The notes beneath the pieces were generated by a model. The model was not told where the DNA came from and did not search any database. It saw only the letters and a program-made list of their open reading frames with translations. 64,000 nt of DNA from an uncultured Desulfobulbaceae bacterium. GTDB lineage: Bacteria > Desulfobacterota > Desulfobulbia > Desulfobulbales > BM004. Location of the stretch: positions 1-64,000 of the forward strand of contig CAMYKS010000020.1 of assembly GCA_947259115.1 (NCBI GenBank). The letters are read 5' to 3'. The translations under genes and the position numbers were made by a program. Positions 26,123-34,266 of the stretch are shown piece after piece; position 1 is the stretch's first letter, and each line of letters starts with the position of its first letter.

Positions 26123-26182
26123 TGTCAGTCGTCAGCAGTGTAGTATGCTGACTGTCAATCGTCGTCTGTATCGTATGACGAC
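26123..26182 (+). repeat. REP-like hairpins, copies 2 and 3 in tandem
   Basis: TGTCAGTC plus the stem GTCAGCA/TGCTGAC (26131-26137 and 26146-26152), then at once TGTCAATC plus GTCGTC/GACGAC (26161-26166 and 26177-26182). Each hairpin spans 22 nt as at 7991. The arms differ between copies while pairing is kept. Confidence 0.7.
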
Positions 26183-26227
26183 AAGTTAATTCTGTCCTCA
26201 AACTACACTTTAACTGAGGTATTCATT

Positions 26228-26812
26228 ATGAAAAGAGGGAATGAGAAACCGGTCAGGCGAGTCTTTATTGCATCATCCGTGATGTTTGTTCTTTTTCTGG
26301 TAATTGTTGCTCTCAGTATCCCGAGCGTTTCCCAGGCCAAATCTGCCAAGGAGATTGATGTCAGGGTGGACGTGGCATTGGAAAAATTTGAAAAAGATGT
26401 CAAAGGCGGTAAGGAATTTTTGGCCAGCGCCAAGGGGGTACTGGTTTTCCCCAGTGTAATCAAGGCCGGCCTCGGCATCGGCGGAGAGTACGGCGAGGGA
26501 GCCCTGCGCATCAACGGCAAGACCGTTGACTATTACAGCACGGCTGCTGCCTCCATCGGCTTTCAGCTTGGGGCCCAGTCCAAAACCGTTATCCTGGTCT
26601 TCATGGAGGATAAAGCCCTGAAGAGTTTCCGTGAAAGTTCGGGCTGGGAAGCAGGGGTTGACGGCTCGGTGGCCCTGGTGGAACTCGGCACCGGCGGCTC
26701 CATCGATACGACAAATATTAAGGATCCTATTGTCGGCTTTGTGTTCGGCAACAAGGGGCTCATGTACAACCTGACTCTGGAAGGCTCCAAGTTTACAAAA
26801 CTGGTCCGCTAA
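26228..26812 (+). CDS. SYLF/YSC84-domain lipid-binding protein
   Basis: 194 aa. N-terminal signal or anchor ends near SQAKSA (residue 38). The SYLF domain is evident from AKGVLVFPSVIKAGLGIGGEYGEGAL, YYSTAAASIGFQLGAQSKTVILVFM, and the C-terminal DPIVGFVFGNKGLMYNLTLEGSKFTKL. The domain binds phosphoinositides in eukaryotes; bacterial members are exported and of unclear role. It is bracketed by REP-like hairpins in inverted orientation (26123-26182 and 26843-26872). Confidence 0.9.
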   Translation: MKRGNEKPVRRVFIASSVMFVLFLVIVALSIPSVSQAKSAKEIDVRVDVALEKFEKDVKGGKEFLASAKGVLVFPSVIKAGLGIGGEYGEGALRINGKTVDYYSTAAASIGFQLGAQSKTVILVFMEDKALKSFRESSGWEAGVDGSVALVELGTGGSIDTTNIKDPIVGFVFGNKGLMYNLTLEGSKFTKLVR

Positions 26813-26842
26813 TGGTTTTATTATTAGGCGCGGAATTTAATT

Positions 26843-26872
26843 ATCAGCATACAAAACTGCTGACGATTGACA
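26843..26872 (-). repeat. REP-like hairpin, copy 4 (inverted)
   Basis: On the minus strand TGTCAATC leads into a stem of 6 perfect pairs (TCAGCA/TGCTGA) with the loop GTTTTGTA, identical to the loop of copy 1. It faces copies 2-3 across the SYLF gene. Confidence 0.65.
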
Positions 26873-26909
26873 CAGTCCATGACCTTTTTTTATTATAAAG
26901 GAGTTAAGC

Positions 26910-28991
26910 ATGAAAACTTTAGTGAATATACTGTTAGCTTCACTCCTAGTTGTTGTCGCTTCCTCGCTTGCCTATGGTGCTGGCGGCGGCGGAGTTGTTG
27001 CTGTTGATCCAACGAATCACTTCGACTCCAAGGGCAAGATGCCCTCAAAGTTCACGGTTGAGTTACAGAACGGCCTGCGCAAAACTTTGCCGTTCGAGGA
27101 TAAGCGCGATTTTGAAGAGAACAAGCGGGGCTTTATCGCGGCGCCGGAATACAAGCAGATCATGGCCGATGCCGGCCACGTTGCCTGGGATATGGGCAGC
27201 TATGCATGGCTGCTCGACGGCAAAGATTTTGACTCAGTACATCCGTCGCTGCAGCGCCAGGCAATCCTCAACATGGCCTATGGGTTGTATGAGGTTCTGC
27301 CGGACAGGATCTACCAGGTCCGCGGGTATGACCTGGCCAATATCAGCTTTATCAAGGGTAAAACAGGCTGGATAATTTTTGATCCGCTGACTGCCAAGGA
27401 GACTGCCGCTGCAGCATTGAAATTCATAAATGAAAAGCTTGGCGAGCGGCCCGTGGTTGCAGTAGTCTATTCGCATTCCCATGCCGACCATTTCGGCGGG
27501 GTGCGTGGCGTTGTTGAAGAGGCTGACGTGCGCAGCGGCAAGGTCAAAATTATTGCCCCTATAGGCTTTATGGATCATGCAGTTGCCGAGAACGTCTATG
27601 CAGGCAATGCCATGAGCCGCAGGCTTTTTTACCAGTATGGGGTTTTGTTGCCGCGCAGCCCATTCGGCCATGTGGACCAGTCCATCGGTAAGAACACGGC
27701 GGCAGGTAACCTCGGACTCATTCCGCCGAACGTGATAATCGAGGACCGTATCGAGGAAATGACGGTTGACGGCATCAGGATGATTTTTCAGAACACGCCC
27801 GGCACCGAAGCCCCGGCAGAGATGAACACCTATTTTCCGGATATGAAGGCGTTCTGGGCGGCAGAGAACATCACCGGTACGATCCATAACATCTACACCC
27901 TGCGCGGTGCCCTGGTTCGTGACGCCCTGGAATGGTCCAAGCAGGTGAATGTTGCCCTCTATATGTTCGGCCAGGAGGCAGAGGTGATGTTTGCCTCGCA
28001 CAGCTGGCCGCGCTGGGGTAATGACCGTGTCCAGGAAGTAATGCGCGGCCAACGGGACATGTACGCACATTTGAACAACCAGGTCCTGCACCTGGCCAAC
28101 CAGGGGGTCACAATTAATCAGGTCCACAATGTGTACGAGGTACCGGAGAGCCAGCAGGAAAACTGGTATGCCCGGGGCTATCATGGTTCGTTCGAGCATA
28201 ACAGCCGAGCGGTGATCAACCGTTATCTGGGCTACTGGGACGGCAATCCGACCACCCTGATCCCTCTGTCGCCGGAAGACTCGGCACCACTCTACGTTGA
28301 GATGATGGGCGGTGCCAAGCCGATTATTGCAAAAGGTAAGGAGCTCTATAGCCAGGGCAAGTACCGTCATGCCCAGGAAATCCTCAACAAGCTTGTTTAT
28401 GCAGAACCCAAGAATCAGGAGGCCAAGGATCTGCTGGCCGACAACTTTGAACAGATCGGCTTTCAGCAGGAAAGCCCCAGTGTGCGCAACAGTTTTTTGG
28501 CAGCCGCCTATGAACTACGCAACGGCATCCCTGAAGGAGCTTCACCGAAAACCGGCGGACCGGACCTGGTCAGGGCCATGACCACTGATCTCTTTCTTGA
28601 TTTTCTCGGTATCCGGATGGATGCTAAAAAGGCTGAGGGCATGGCATTTAAAATTAACCTCATGACACCGGATAATGACGAAAAGTTCGTAGTCGAAATG
28701 AGTAACGGTGCTCTGACCAATATCATGGGATTCCAGGCGGATGATGCGGACCTGACCATTACCATCAACCGTGCAGACCTGGAAACGGTGATGATGGGCG
28801 CCGTCAGGTTTGATGACCAGATCACCAACGGCAAAGCGAAGCTCAAGGGCAACCGGGATGTATATGAACAACTGAAAACCACCCTGGTCCAGTTTGAACT
28901 TGGTTTTGAACTGATGCCCGGCACCAAGGAACCGGATGAACCGGAAGCTGGTAATCCGTTCGAGGCGGAAAATCCGCATATCCCGGAATAA
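26910..28991 (+). CDS. alkyl sulfatase (SdsA1-type metallo-beta-lactamase fold)
   Basis: 693 aa, full length for linear alkylsulfatases. Hydrolyses primary or secondary alkyl sulfate esters (SDS-like) with a two-zinc site. Signal peptide 1-23. The metal motif HSHADH is at 189-194, in VVYSHSHADHFGGVRG. Further marks are EAPAEMNTYFPDMKAFWAAEN and MFASHSWPRWG (a later zinc ligand). The dimerisation region and a C-terminal SCP2-like lipid-binding domain (from about 565, with GILPD-like INLMTPDNDEKFVVEMSNG) complete the family layout. AAGGAG precedes the ATG. Placed beside lipid-active envelope genes; the released alcohol could feed aldehyde metabolism (inference). Confidence 0.95.
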   Translation: MKTLVNILLASLLVVVASSLAYGAGGGGVVAVDPTNHFDSKGKMPSKFTVELQNGLRKTLPFEDKRDFEENKRGFIAAPEYKQIMADAGHVAWDMGSYAWLLDGKDFDSVHPSLQRQAILNMAYGLYEVLPDRIYQVRGYDLANISFIKGKTGWIIFDPLTAKETAAAALKFINEKLGERPVVAVVYSHSHADHFGGVRGVVEEADVRSGKVKIIAPIGFMDHAVAENVYAGNAMSRRLFYQYGVLLPRSPFGHVDQSIGKNTAAGNLGLIPPNVIIEDRIEEMTVDGIRMIFQNTPGTEAPAEMNTYFPDMKAFWAAENITGTIHNIYTLRGALVRDALEWSKQVNVALYMFGQEAEVMFASHSWPRWGNDRVQEVMRGQRDMYAHLNNQVLHLANQGVTINQVHNVYEVPESQQENWYARGYHGSFEHNSRAVINRYLGYWDGNPTTLIPLSPEDSAPLYVEMMGGAKPIIAKGKELYSQGKYRHAQEILNKLVYAEPKNQEAKDLLADNFEQIGFQQESPSVRNSFLAAAYELRNGIPEGASPKTGGPDLVRAMTTDLFLDFLGIRMDAKKAEGMAFKINLMTPDNDEKFVVEMSNGALTNIMGFQADDADLTITINRADLETVMMGAVRFDDQITNGKAKLKGNRDVYEQLKTTLVQFELGFELMPGTKEPDEPEAGNPFEAENPHIPE

Positions 28992-29302
28992 TTAAGTCAG
29001 TCCACAACCACACTCCCTCCCGGGTACAGGTTGACTTCAGGAGGTGCATAGGACCTATAATAGAAATTATCGGGTAAAAATAATTATTATAAATAATTAC
29101 TGACAGTAACCACAGGAGTAATTATGTTCTTGAGGTTGGCTGAATTACTACACAGTAGGGCCTTAACAGGTGTTCCACCTGGGAGGCCCTATTTTGTTTT
29201 TGGAAATATTACCTTCATTGCAAAGCAAACTAATTGGAACACTGGATAAACATTTGCAGATAAAAAGCAATTTGCCAGTTATGCCATAAGGAGAGATCAT
29301 TA
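28992..29302. other. intergenic region holding a structured leader
   Basis: 311 bases. Apart from the repeated RNA-like element (29124-29196), only AT-rich spacer is seen. The ribosome binding site AAGGAGA of the next gene lies at about 29287-29293. Confidence 0.5.
29124..29196 (+). ncRNA. repeated ~73-nt structured element ending in an intrinsic terminator, copy 1
   Basis: A stem of AGGGCCT with AGGCCCT encloses AGGTG/CACCT around a TTC loop and runs into ATTTTG. The 5' part (ATGTTCTTGAGGTTGGCTGAAT, written here only as a landmark starting at 29124) is shared with the element at 32990-33062. Both lie just upstream of membrane or envelope genes. May be a leader attenuator or a small RNA; it resembles no riboswitch I can name. 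Confidence 0.55.
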
Positions 29303-30982
29303 ATGGAAGAGATCACCACATTCACCCGTTTTCTCGATATCCTCCACGCCCAACCGGTACTGACGCTGTTTCTGATCCTCGGCATGGGGTACCTGATCGG
29401 CGGTATTCGCATCGGCAGTTTTTCCCTCGGGCCGGTGGCCGGTGTGCTGTTTGCCGGGCTTTTTCTCGGACATTTCGATTTCCGCATGAATGCCGGCGCC
29501 CAGGCCGTGGGTTTTGCCTTATTCATTTTTTCGGTTGGGTACCAGGCCGGACCGCGCTTTTTTGATGTACTGCGAACCGATGGGCTGAAGTATTTTTTAC
29601 TGGCGCTGGTCGTTGCCGGCACCGGTTTTTCGGTTGCTGTCATGGCAACGAAATTATTGTCACTGGCACCGGGCACCTCCGGCGGACTGTTGGCCGGCGG
29701 CCTGACCAGTTCGCCGACCCTTGCTGCAGCCCAGGAAGCTATTCGGTCCGGACAGATTAAGCCACCGGAGGGTTTAAGCGCTGATGCCATGATCGGCAAC
29801 GTGGCCACCGGTTATGCCATTACCTATATTTTCGGGTTAGCCGGCCTCATTGCCATTATCAAACTGCTGCCGCAGGTACTTGGTATCGACCTGGCAAAGG
29901 AAGCGAAAGTGCTGGAAGGCGAGGATGGGGCCGGAGCTGCATCAAAACCGGCAAACGTTGCAGCCCGGATATACCGGGTAACCAACGAAGCAATGACCAA
30001 AATTCCGGCCGAGCAGCTTCAAGAGCAATACTGGGACAAAACCTCGGTGGTTATAGTGAAAAGGGATGGCGAGATCTTAAGGGCCGGAGGGGGAGATGGA
30101 TTTCTTCACCTGGGTGATGAATTACACATCCTGGCCCCGGTTGAATATTTTACCACAACCGTTGCAAAATTCGGTGAGGAAATAACCCCAGATACAGGTA
30201 CCGCGCAATTTAAGGAAACGGCCCAGATTGTCGTTATTAACAAGAACGCCATCGGCAAATCTCTCCAGGAACTGGATATTGCCAGAAAATTCGGTGTACT
30301 GCTGACCCGCGTTACGCGCATGCGTATGGAAGTACCCCATACCGCTGATTTCGCGCTGCGCAAGGGGGACATTCTGACGGTTGTCGGCCCCCATGAGAAC
30401 ATTGACCTTCTTGGTAAAGAACTCGGGCACGTGGAGAGGGAAATTGCTGAAACTGACATGGTTACCTTTGCATTTGGCATTGCCATAGGGGTCGTCATAG
30501 GCTTGTTCGCCGTCAAAGTTGGTCAACTATCAATCGGTTTGGGTTCGGCAGGCGGCCTGCTGACATCCGGACTTCTGATTGGTTACCTGCGTAGTGTCCA
30601 TCCAACTTTCGGACGGTTGCCGGATGCGGCACGCTGGATATTGATGGAGTTCGGGCTGCTGCTGTTCATGGCGGGCGTCGGCCTGCGAGCCGGCGGCGAT
30701 ATCCTGGAAACGTTTGCAAGCGCCGGCCCGGTGCTGGTGCTGGCTGGTATTGTAGTCACCATGACACCAATCTTTGTCGGTTATTTCTTTGGCAGAAAAG
30801 TGCTGAAAATTCATCCGGTTTTACTGTTTGGCGCCATTACCGGTTCCATGACCAGCGGCGCCGCCCTCAGCGTGGTGACCGGTGCGGCAAAGAGTTCCAT
30901 GCCGTCCCTCGGCTATACCGGCGCCTATGCCTTTGCCAATGTTCTGCTCACCGTAGCGGGCAGTGTGATTTTGTTTTTTTGA
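29303..30982 (+). CDS. AspT/YidE-type (aspartate:alanine exchanger family) transporter with RCK_C domains
   Basis: 559 aa. Two membrane halves of about five helices each (residues 15-190 and 395-559, the duplicated Asp-Al_Ex domain, with GGLLAGGLTSSPTLAAA and GAITGSMTSGAALSVVTGAA as repeat signatures). Between them lie two cytoplasmic TrkA-C (RCK_C) domains, about 230-380: NKNAIGKSLQELDIARKFGVLLTRVTR and KGDILTVVGPHENIDLLGKEL. The family includes the aspartate/alanine antiporter AspT and uncharacterised YidE/YbjL proteins. RCK_C domains often bind nucleotides such as c-di-AMP; a diadenylate cyclase is encoded at 48523. Substrate not determined. Confidence 0.9.
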   Translation: MEEITTFTRFLDILHAQPVLTLFLILGMGYLIGGIRIGSFSLGPVAGVLFAGLFLGHFDFRMNAGAQAVGFALFIFSVGYQAGPRFFDVLRTDGLKYFLLALVVAGTGFSVAVMATKLLSLAPGTSGGLLAGGLTSSPTLAAAQEAIRSGQIKPPEGLSADAMIGNVATGYAITYIFGLAGLIAIIKLLPQVLGIDLAKEAKVLEGEDGAGAASKPANVAARIYRVTNEAMTKIPAEQLQEQYWDKTSVVIVKRDGEILRAGGGDGFLHLGDELHILAPVEYFTTTVAKFGEEITPDTGTAQFKETAQIVVINKNAIGKSLQELDIARKFGVLLTRVTRMRMEVPHTADFALRKGDILTVVGPHENIDLLGKELGHVEREIAETDMVTFAFGIAIGVVIGLFAVKVGQLSIGLGSAGGLLTSGLLIGYLRSVHPTFGRLPDAARWILMEFGLLLFMAGVGLRAGGDILETFASAGPVLVLAGIVVTMTPIFVGYFFGRKVLKIHPVLLFGAITGSMTSGAALSVVTGAAKSSMPSLGYTGAYAFANVLLTVAGSVILFF

Positions 30983-31017
30983 TGGTTAGAACTATCAGCT
31001 TACAACAAAGTTGACGA

Positions 31018-31088
31018 CTGGACTCCCGCCTGCGCGGGAGTGACGTTATAGTGTATTGTTTGTCATCCTCGCACAGGCGGAGATCCAG
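31018..31088. repeat. CTGGA-ended GC palindromic element, copy B
   Basis: CTGGACTCCCGCC at the left and GGCGGAGATCCAG at the right enclose TGCGCGGGAGTGAC and a second half GTCATCCTCGCACAGG. Same family as 19821-19917 and 38540-38662. Confidence 0.65.
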
Positions 31089-31155
31089 TTATTTATTTTA
31101 CAGTAATAAATGTTAGAATATAGCAAGTTAAAAGACTGTAAAAGCTACAACAACT

Positions 31156-31293
31156 AGCCCGCATTTTTCACAAGTCGAGACTCCGGATATGGCCTTACGC
31201 CTTTCACGCGCCTTTGATACTTCACCTGATATGTGGATGAACCTGCAAAAGAATTTTGATCTATGGGAAGCTTCACATGCATCAAAGGCATGA
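31156..31293 (+). pseudogene. higA: 3' remnant of a HigA-type antitoxin gene
   Basis: The frame ending in TGA at 31291-31293 encodes MALRLSRAFDTSPDMWMNLQ, then KNFDLWEASHASKA. This is the conserved C-terminal half of HigA-family XRE antitoxins (ALRLsrafgtspexWxnLQxxyDL). The helix-turn-helix N-terminus and a HigB toxin gene are missing. The internal ATG at 31189 would give only 35 residues, so this is a relic of a lost toxin-antitoxin locus, not a working gene. Confidence 0.7.
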
Positions 31294-31402
31294 AAGGTGT
31301 TAAGCAACTGCCGTTAGACCTGTTACACTCTCATGCATAGCACTGTGCCCCTAAAATATATAGACAAAATTCAGTGGGGGGGGAACCGTCAAACCCTGCA
31401 TT

Positions 31403-32785
31403 CTACAGGACCGGCAGTTCATAGTTGACAATAACCCTGAAATCTTTAACATCAACTCCATCCGGACCATCCTGATCAAGATAGGCGCCACGCATTCTGA
31501 GCCACACACCTTTCAGAAAATCCCTTTTAAAACGGTAGTCCACGGTGAGATCAAACTCCTCCTGGTCCGGGGAGGCTGTCTTTCCTGACTCAGGAGTATT
31601 GCCCCTGGCGTAATTGGTAAATAAACTGAGTCCGTCCAGGCCCAGAGAACTGAAATCATAGGAAAATCCTACCAGCCAGGCATCTTCATCCGCCCGGTCA
31701 AAATCCTTTACCATAAGTGAAAGGTAACCGGGATAACCGCCGTAGGGATTGCGAATTCCACTGTCGCTGTCCGTGGTACTGAAAGCAAAATTCAGGATGG
31801 CCCCCTGGTAGCTTGCTGCCACATTGCCTCCAAACACGTAGGTTTCAAAATCGCCATCCAGTTCATCCCCCACACTGCGCTGGTCGGTATACTGAAATGA
31901 CAGGCGAATATCAGTTTCTGCTGTAGGCTCCCATGTGGTATTGGCTTCAGCATAAACAGTGTTCCAGAGATCCCAGGAATACTGGCTGATCGCGCCGACA
32001 TCATTTCCTTGGGAAAATTTATAGCGTGCACCACCCATGGTTAAACCTTTACTTGTACCTTTATAGCCGGCAACTTCGGACATGTATTCAAAAGATGACG
32101 AATTGCGGGTTTTCATCCGGGTGACGTGGGAGACAATAAAATCAGTGTTCTTCAGTCCAAGTCCTATCAGTGAATAGGCCTCAAAGGTGTTGGGAACCAT
32201 GCGGCTGTCCTGTCTGTTAACATAAGGCAAATTGTTGAATGTCTGCCTGTAAAGACGCAGGTTCAGGCCGTCGATGATCCGCATGTCAAGGTATGCCTGT
32301 CCCAGAACACTGAAACTCTGCTGCCCGGTTCTCAGAAGCAGGGTGCCGTCTCTGCTCTCCGGACCGTAAAGCTTCTGAGACGTATAGCCAACCAGGCCGA
32401 TTTGCAGGCGGTTTCGCCACCAACCGGATTCATAGTTTATCGATCCTCCCAATGCCCAGGCTTCATTGTTGCTGGTGCCGTCTTTGTCCCTGTAAAAATA
32501 ATAGGTCCTGAAGTTCAGGAAAAGATTTGTATCCCTCCAGAAAGGAGGCAATGAGTCCATTTTTTCCTTCAAAGTCGGAAAAAGGGACTGCTTTTCTTCT
32601 TTTTTTGATTTTGAGCCCTCAAAACGACCTGTAATTTCTTTAGCCGAATCAGGAGCAGTATTTTCATCAGATATATACCCTGTATTGACTGCAAGTGCGT
32701 TATTCAATGCAGGAAAGATCAGCAGAACAACCAGCAAAGCTGTAAAAAATTTTGGCCCGTTTGTTTGTTTGTATTGATCTGCCAT
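31403..32785 (-). CDS. OprD-family outer-membrane porin
   Basis: 460 aa. Signal peptide (ends NALA, about residue 32), then about 60 charged residues. The barrel begins at DTNLFLNFRTYYFYRDKDG. OprD marks: EAWALGGSINYESGWWRNRLQIGLVGYTSQKLYG and LYRQTFNNLPYVNRQDSRMVPNTFEAYSL. Ends in NYELPVL. OprD-type porins pass amino acids, carboxylates or other small anions. It stands alone and converges on the transporter gene. Confidence 0.85.
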   Translation of the reverse strand: MADQYKQTNGPKFFTALLVVLLIFPALNNALAVNTGYISDENTAPDSAKEITGRFEGSKSKKEEKQSLFPTLKEKMDSLPPFWRDTNLFLNFRTYYFYRDKDGTSNNEAWALGGSINYESGWWRNRLQIGLVGYTSQKLYGPESRDGTLLLRTGQQSFSVLGQAYLDMRIIDGLNLRLYRQTFNNLPYVNRQDSRMVPNTFEAYSLIGLGLKNTDFIVSHVTRMKTRNSSSFEYMSEVAGYKGTSKGLTMGGARYKFSQGNDVGAISQYSWDLWNTVYAEANTTWEPTAETDIRLSFQYTDQRSVGDELDGDFETYVFGGNVAASYQGAILNFAFSTTDSDSGIRNPYGGYPGYLSLMVKDFDRADEDAWLVGFSYDFSSLGLDGLSLFTNYARGNTPESGKTASPDQEEFDLTVDYRFKRDFLKGVWLRMRGAYLDQDGPDGVDVKDFRVIVNYELPVL

Positions 32786-33109
32786 AATGGCAAGGTATTC
32801 TAATCGTAAATGATCATTTTAATACAGTAAAAAAAAGTGTGTTGGACTGCAGTGGAAATGTCACCGAATATGTTGGAGCATAAAGCCGAGTTATGAATTG
32901 ACTTCTGTTGGCATTTATACCTATATTGGAATTACTCATTAAAGAACAATTATTATAATTAGTTAGTACTAATAAGTGAGTGTGCAATCATGTTCATGAA
33001 GTTGGGCTGAATGGTTTCATAGTAGGGCCTTCACAGGTGTACCACCTGGGAGGCTTTTTTTATGTTTCGCGCCCCAATTAATTTCATTAAACTTTCCAAA
33101 GGTGATCCT
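32786..33109. other. divergent intergenic region with structured leader
   Basis: 324 bases between the divergent porin and lipoprotein genes. Mostly AT-rich promoter-type DNA without a clear consensus pair. Ends with element copy 2 (32990-33062). Confidence 0.45.
32990..33062 (+). ncRNA. repeated ~73-nt structured element ending in an intrinsic terminator, copy 2
   Basis: Shares ATGTTCxTGAxGTTGG, CTGAAT, AGTAGGGCCTT, ACAGGTGT and CCACCTGGGAGGC with 29124-29196. The terminator is GCCT...AGGC around AGGTGTACCACCT followed by seven T. It ends 48 bases before the lipoprotein start. Confidence 0.55.
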
Positions 33110-34171
33110 ATGAAATGCTGGCAAATGATTATTGTAATAACCGTACTGTTCCTCTCGGGCTGTACGCACCTGGGCCCCAAGACCGTTGCCCGTGACCGGT
33201 TCGATTACAATACGGCGGTTGCCAATTCCTGGAAAGAGCAGACCCTGCTCAATATCGTCAAGATCCGCTACATTGACATGCCGCTGTTTGTCGATGTGGC
33301 CTCCATTGTCAGCGGTTATACCCTGCAGGGTACAGTAAACCTCAGTGGAACAATGTACGAGAATGATGCACCATTTGGAGATTTCTTGTCCATGGGCTCC
33401 AGCGGCACATTCACCGACCGGCCCACCATCACCTATAAGCCGCTCACCGGCCAGGAGTTCAACACGAGCTTCATGACCCCCATACCACCCTGGGCAATCC
33501 TCTACCTTATTCAGTCAGGCTGGCCGGCAGATCTCATATACAGGATTACGGTTGATTCGGTGAACGGGCTGCGCGGCCGGGTATCCGGTGGTACGAATGC
33601 GCGGCTTGGTGATCCGGAATTTTTTCGCACAATTGAGCTGATGCGCTTGATACAGAAATCAGGAGATGTGGGTATGCGGATAATCAAGGGTGAGGACAAT
33701 AAACAAACCACGGTCATGTTCTTCCATAAGAAAAAGGTTCCACCGGAGGTCCAGGAAGCCCGTAAAGAGTTGAGCAAGCTTCTGGGCTTGCGGCCGGGAG
33801 TCCAGGATGTCACGGTGGAATATGGACTCATTCCTAAAGACGATACCGAGATGGCCATGCTCACCCGCTCCATGCTGCAGATCATGATTGAACTGGCAAC
33901 CCAGTTTAACGTGCCGGAGGAACATTTAGCAGAAGGCCGCACTGTTCCTTCCCTTTCAGGAAATGATGATGATTACCTGATCAGGATCAAACACAGCAAG
34001 GAATATCCGAAGAATGGGTTCACGGCGATACGGTACCGTGATTACTGGTTCTATATTGACGACAGGGATATCGCCTCAAAACGCACCCTTGCCTTTCTGA
34101 TGATCCTCTTTTCAATGATGGAAACAGGCGGGACGGAAGGGCTGCCTGTGGTAACCATCCCTGCCGGCTAG
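33110..34171 (+). CDS. lipoprotein of unknown function
   Basis: 353 aa. The ATG at 33110 is chosen because AAAGGTG lies 8 nt upstream and a lipoprotein signal follows at once, with lipobox FLSGC (Cys 18); the longer frame would run through the terminator. The mature protein starts with a region resembling no family I know (TAVANSWKEQTLLNIVKIRYIDMPLFVDVASIVSGY). It has a middle helical segment (VPPEVQEARKELSKLLGL) and a C-terminal beta-strand set (YWFYIDDRDIASKRTLAFLMILFSMMETGG). Probably outer-membrane anchored. Confidence 0.8.
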   Translation: MKCWQMIIVITVLFLSGCTHLGPKTVARDRFDYNTAVANSWKEQTLLNIVKIRYIDMPLFVDVASIVSGYTLQGTVNLSGTMYENDAPFGDFLSMGSSGTFTDRPTITYKPLTGQEFNTSFMTPIPPWAILYLIQSGWPADLIYRITVDSVNGLRGRVSGGTNARLGDPEFFRTIELMRLIQKSGDVGMRIIKGEDNKQTTVMFFHKKKVPPEVQEARKELSKLLGLRPGVQDVTVEYGLIPKDDTEMAMLTRSMLQIMIELATQFNVPEEHLAEGRTVPSLSGNDDDYLIRIKHSKEYPKNGFTAIRYRDYWFYIDDRDIASKRTLAFLMILFSMMETGGTEGLPVVTIPAG

Positions 34172-34266
34172 CTTAAGAAATTATGGCATGGGTATTGTCT
34201 GCATAACGCTAAGTTAACAAAGAGATAAACGACTACATATCTTAATAGCTGGAGGACGATAACGTC

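Larger units (their letters stand above)
25721..26227. other. intergenic region packed with palindromes
   Basis: 507 bases without a gene. Holds the symmetric element at 25819-26011 and two REP-like hairpins at 26123-26182, listed separately. TGAGG lies upstream of the SYLF gene start. Confidence 0.6.
30983..31402. other. intergenic region with palindromic element and gene relic
   Basis: 420 bases between convergent genes. Contains palindromic element copy B (31018-31088) and the tail of a HigA antitoxin gene (to 31293). The last 110 bases show nothing recognisable apart from a run of G at about 31375-31383. Confidence 0.5.

Noticed and set aside
27234-28370. 378-codon minus-strand open frame across the alkylsulfatase
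   Set aside because: Shadow of a strongly conserved coding sequence carrying the HSHADH zinc motif on the other strand.
33062-33109. upstream ATG for the lipoprotein gene
   Set aside because: It lies in the T-tract of an intrinsic terminator; the ATG at 33110 has a ribosome binding site and starts directly at a lipoprotein signal.
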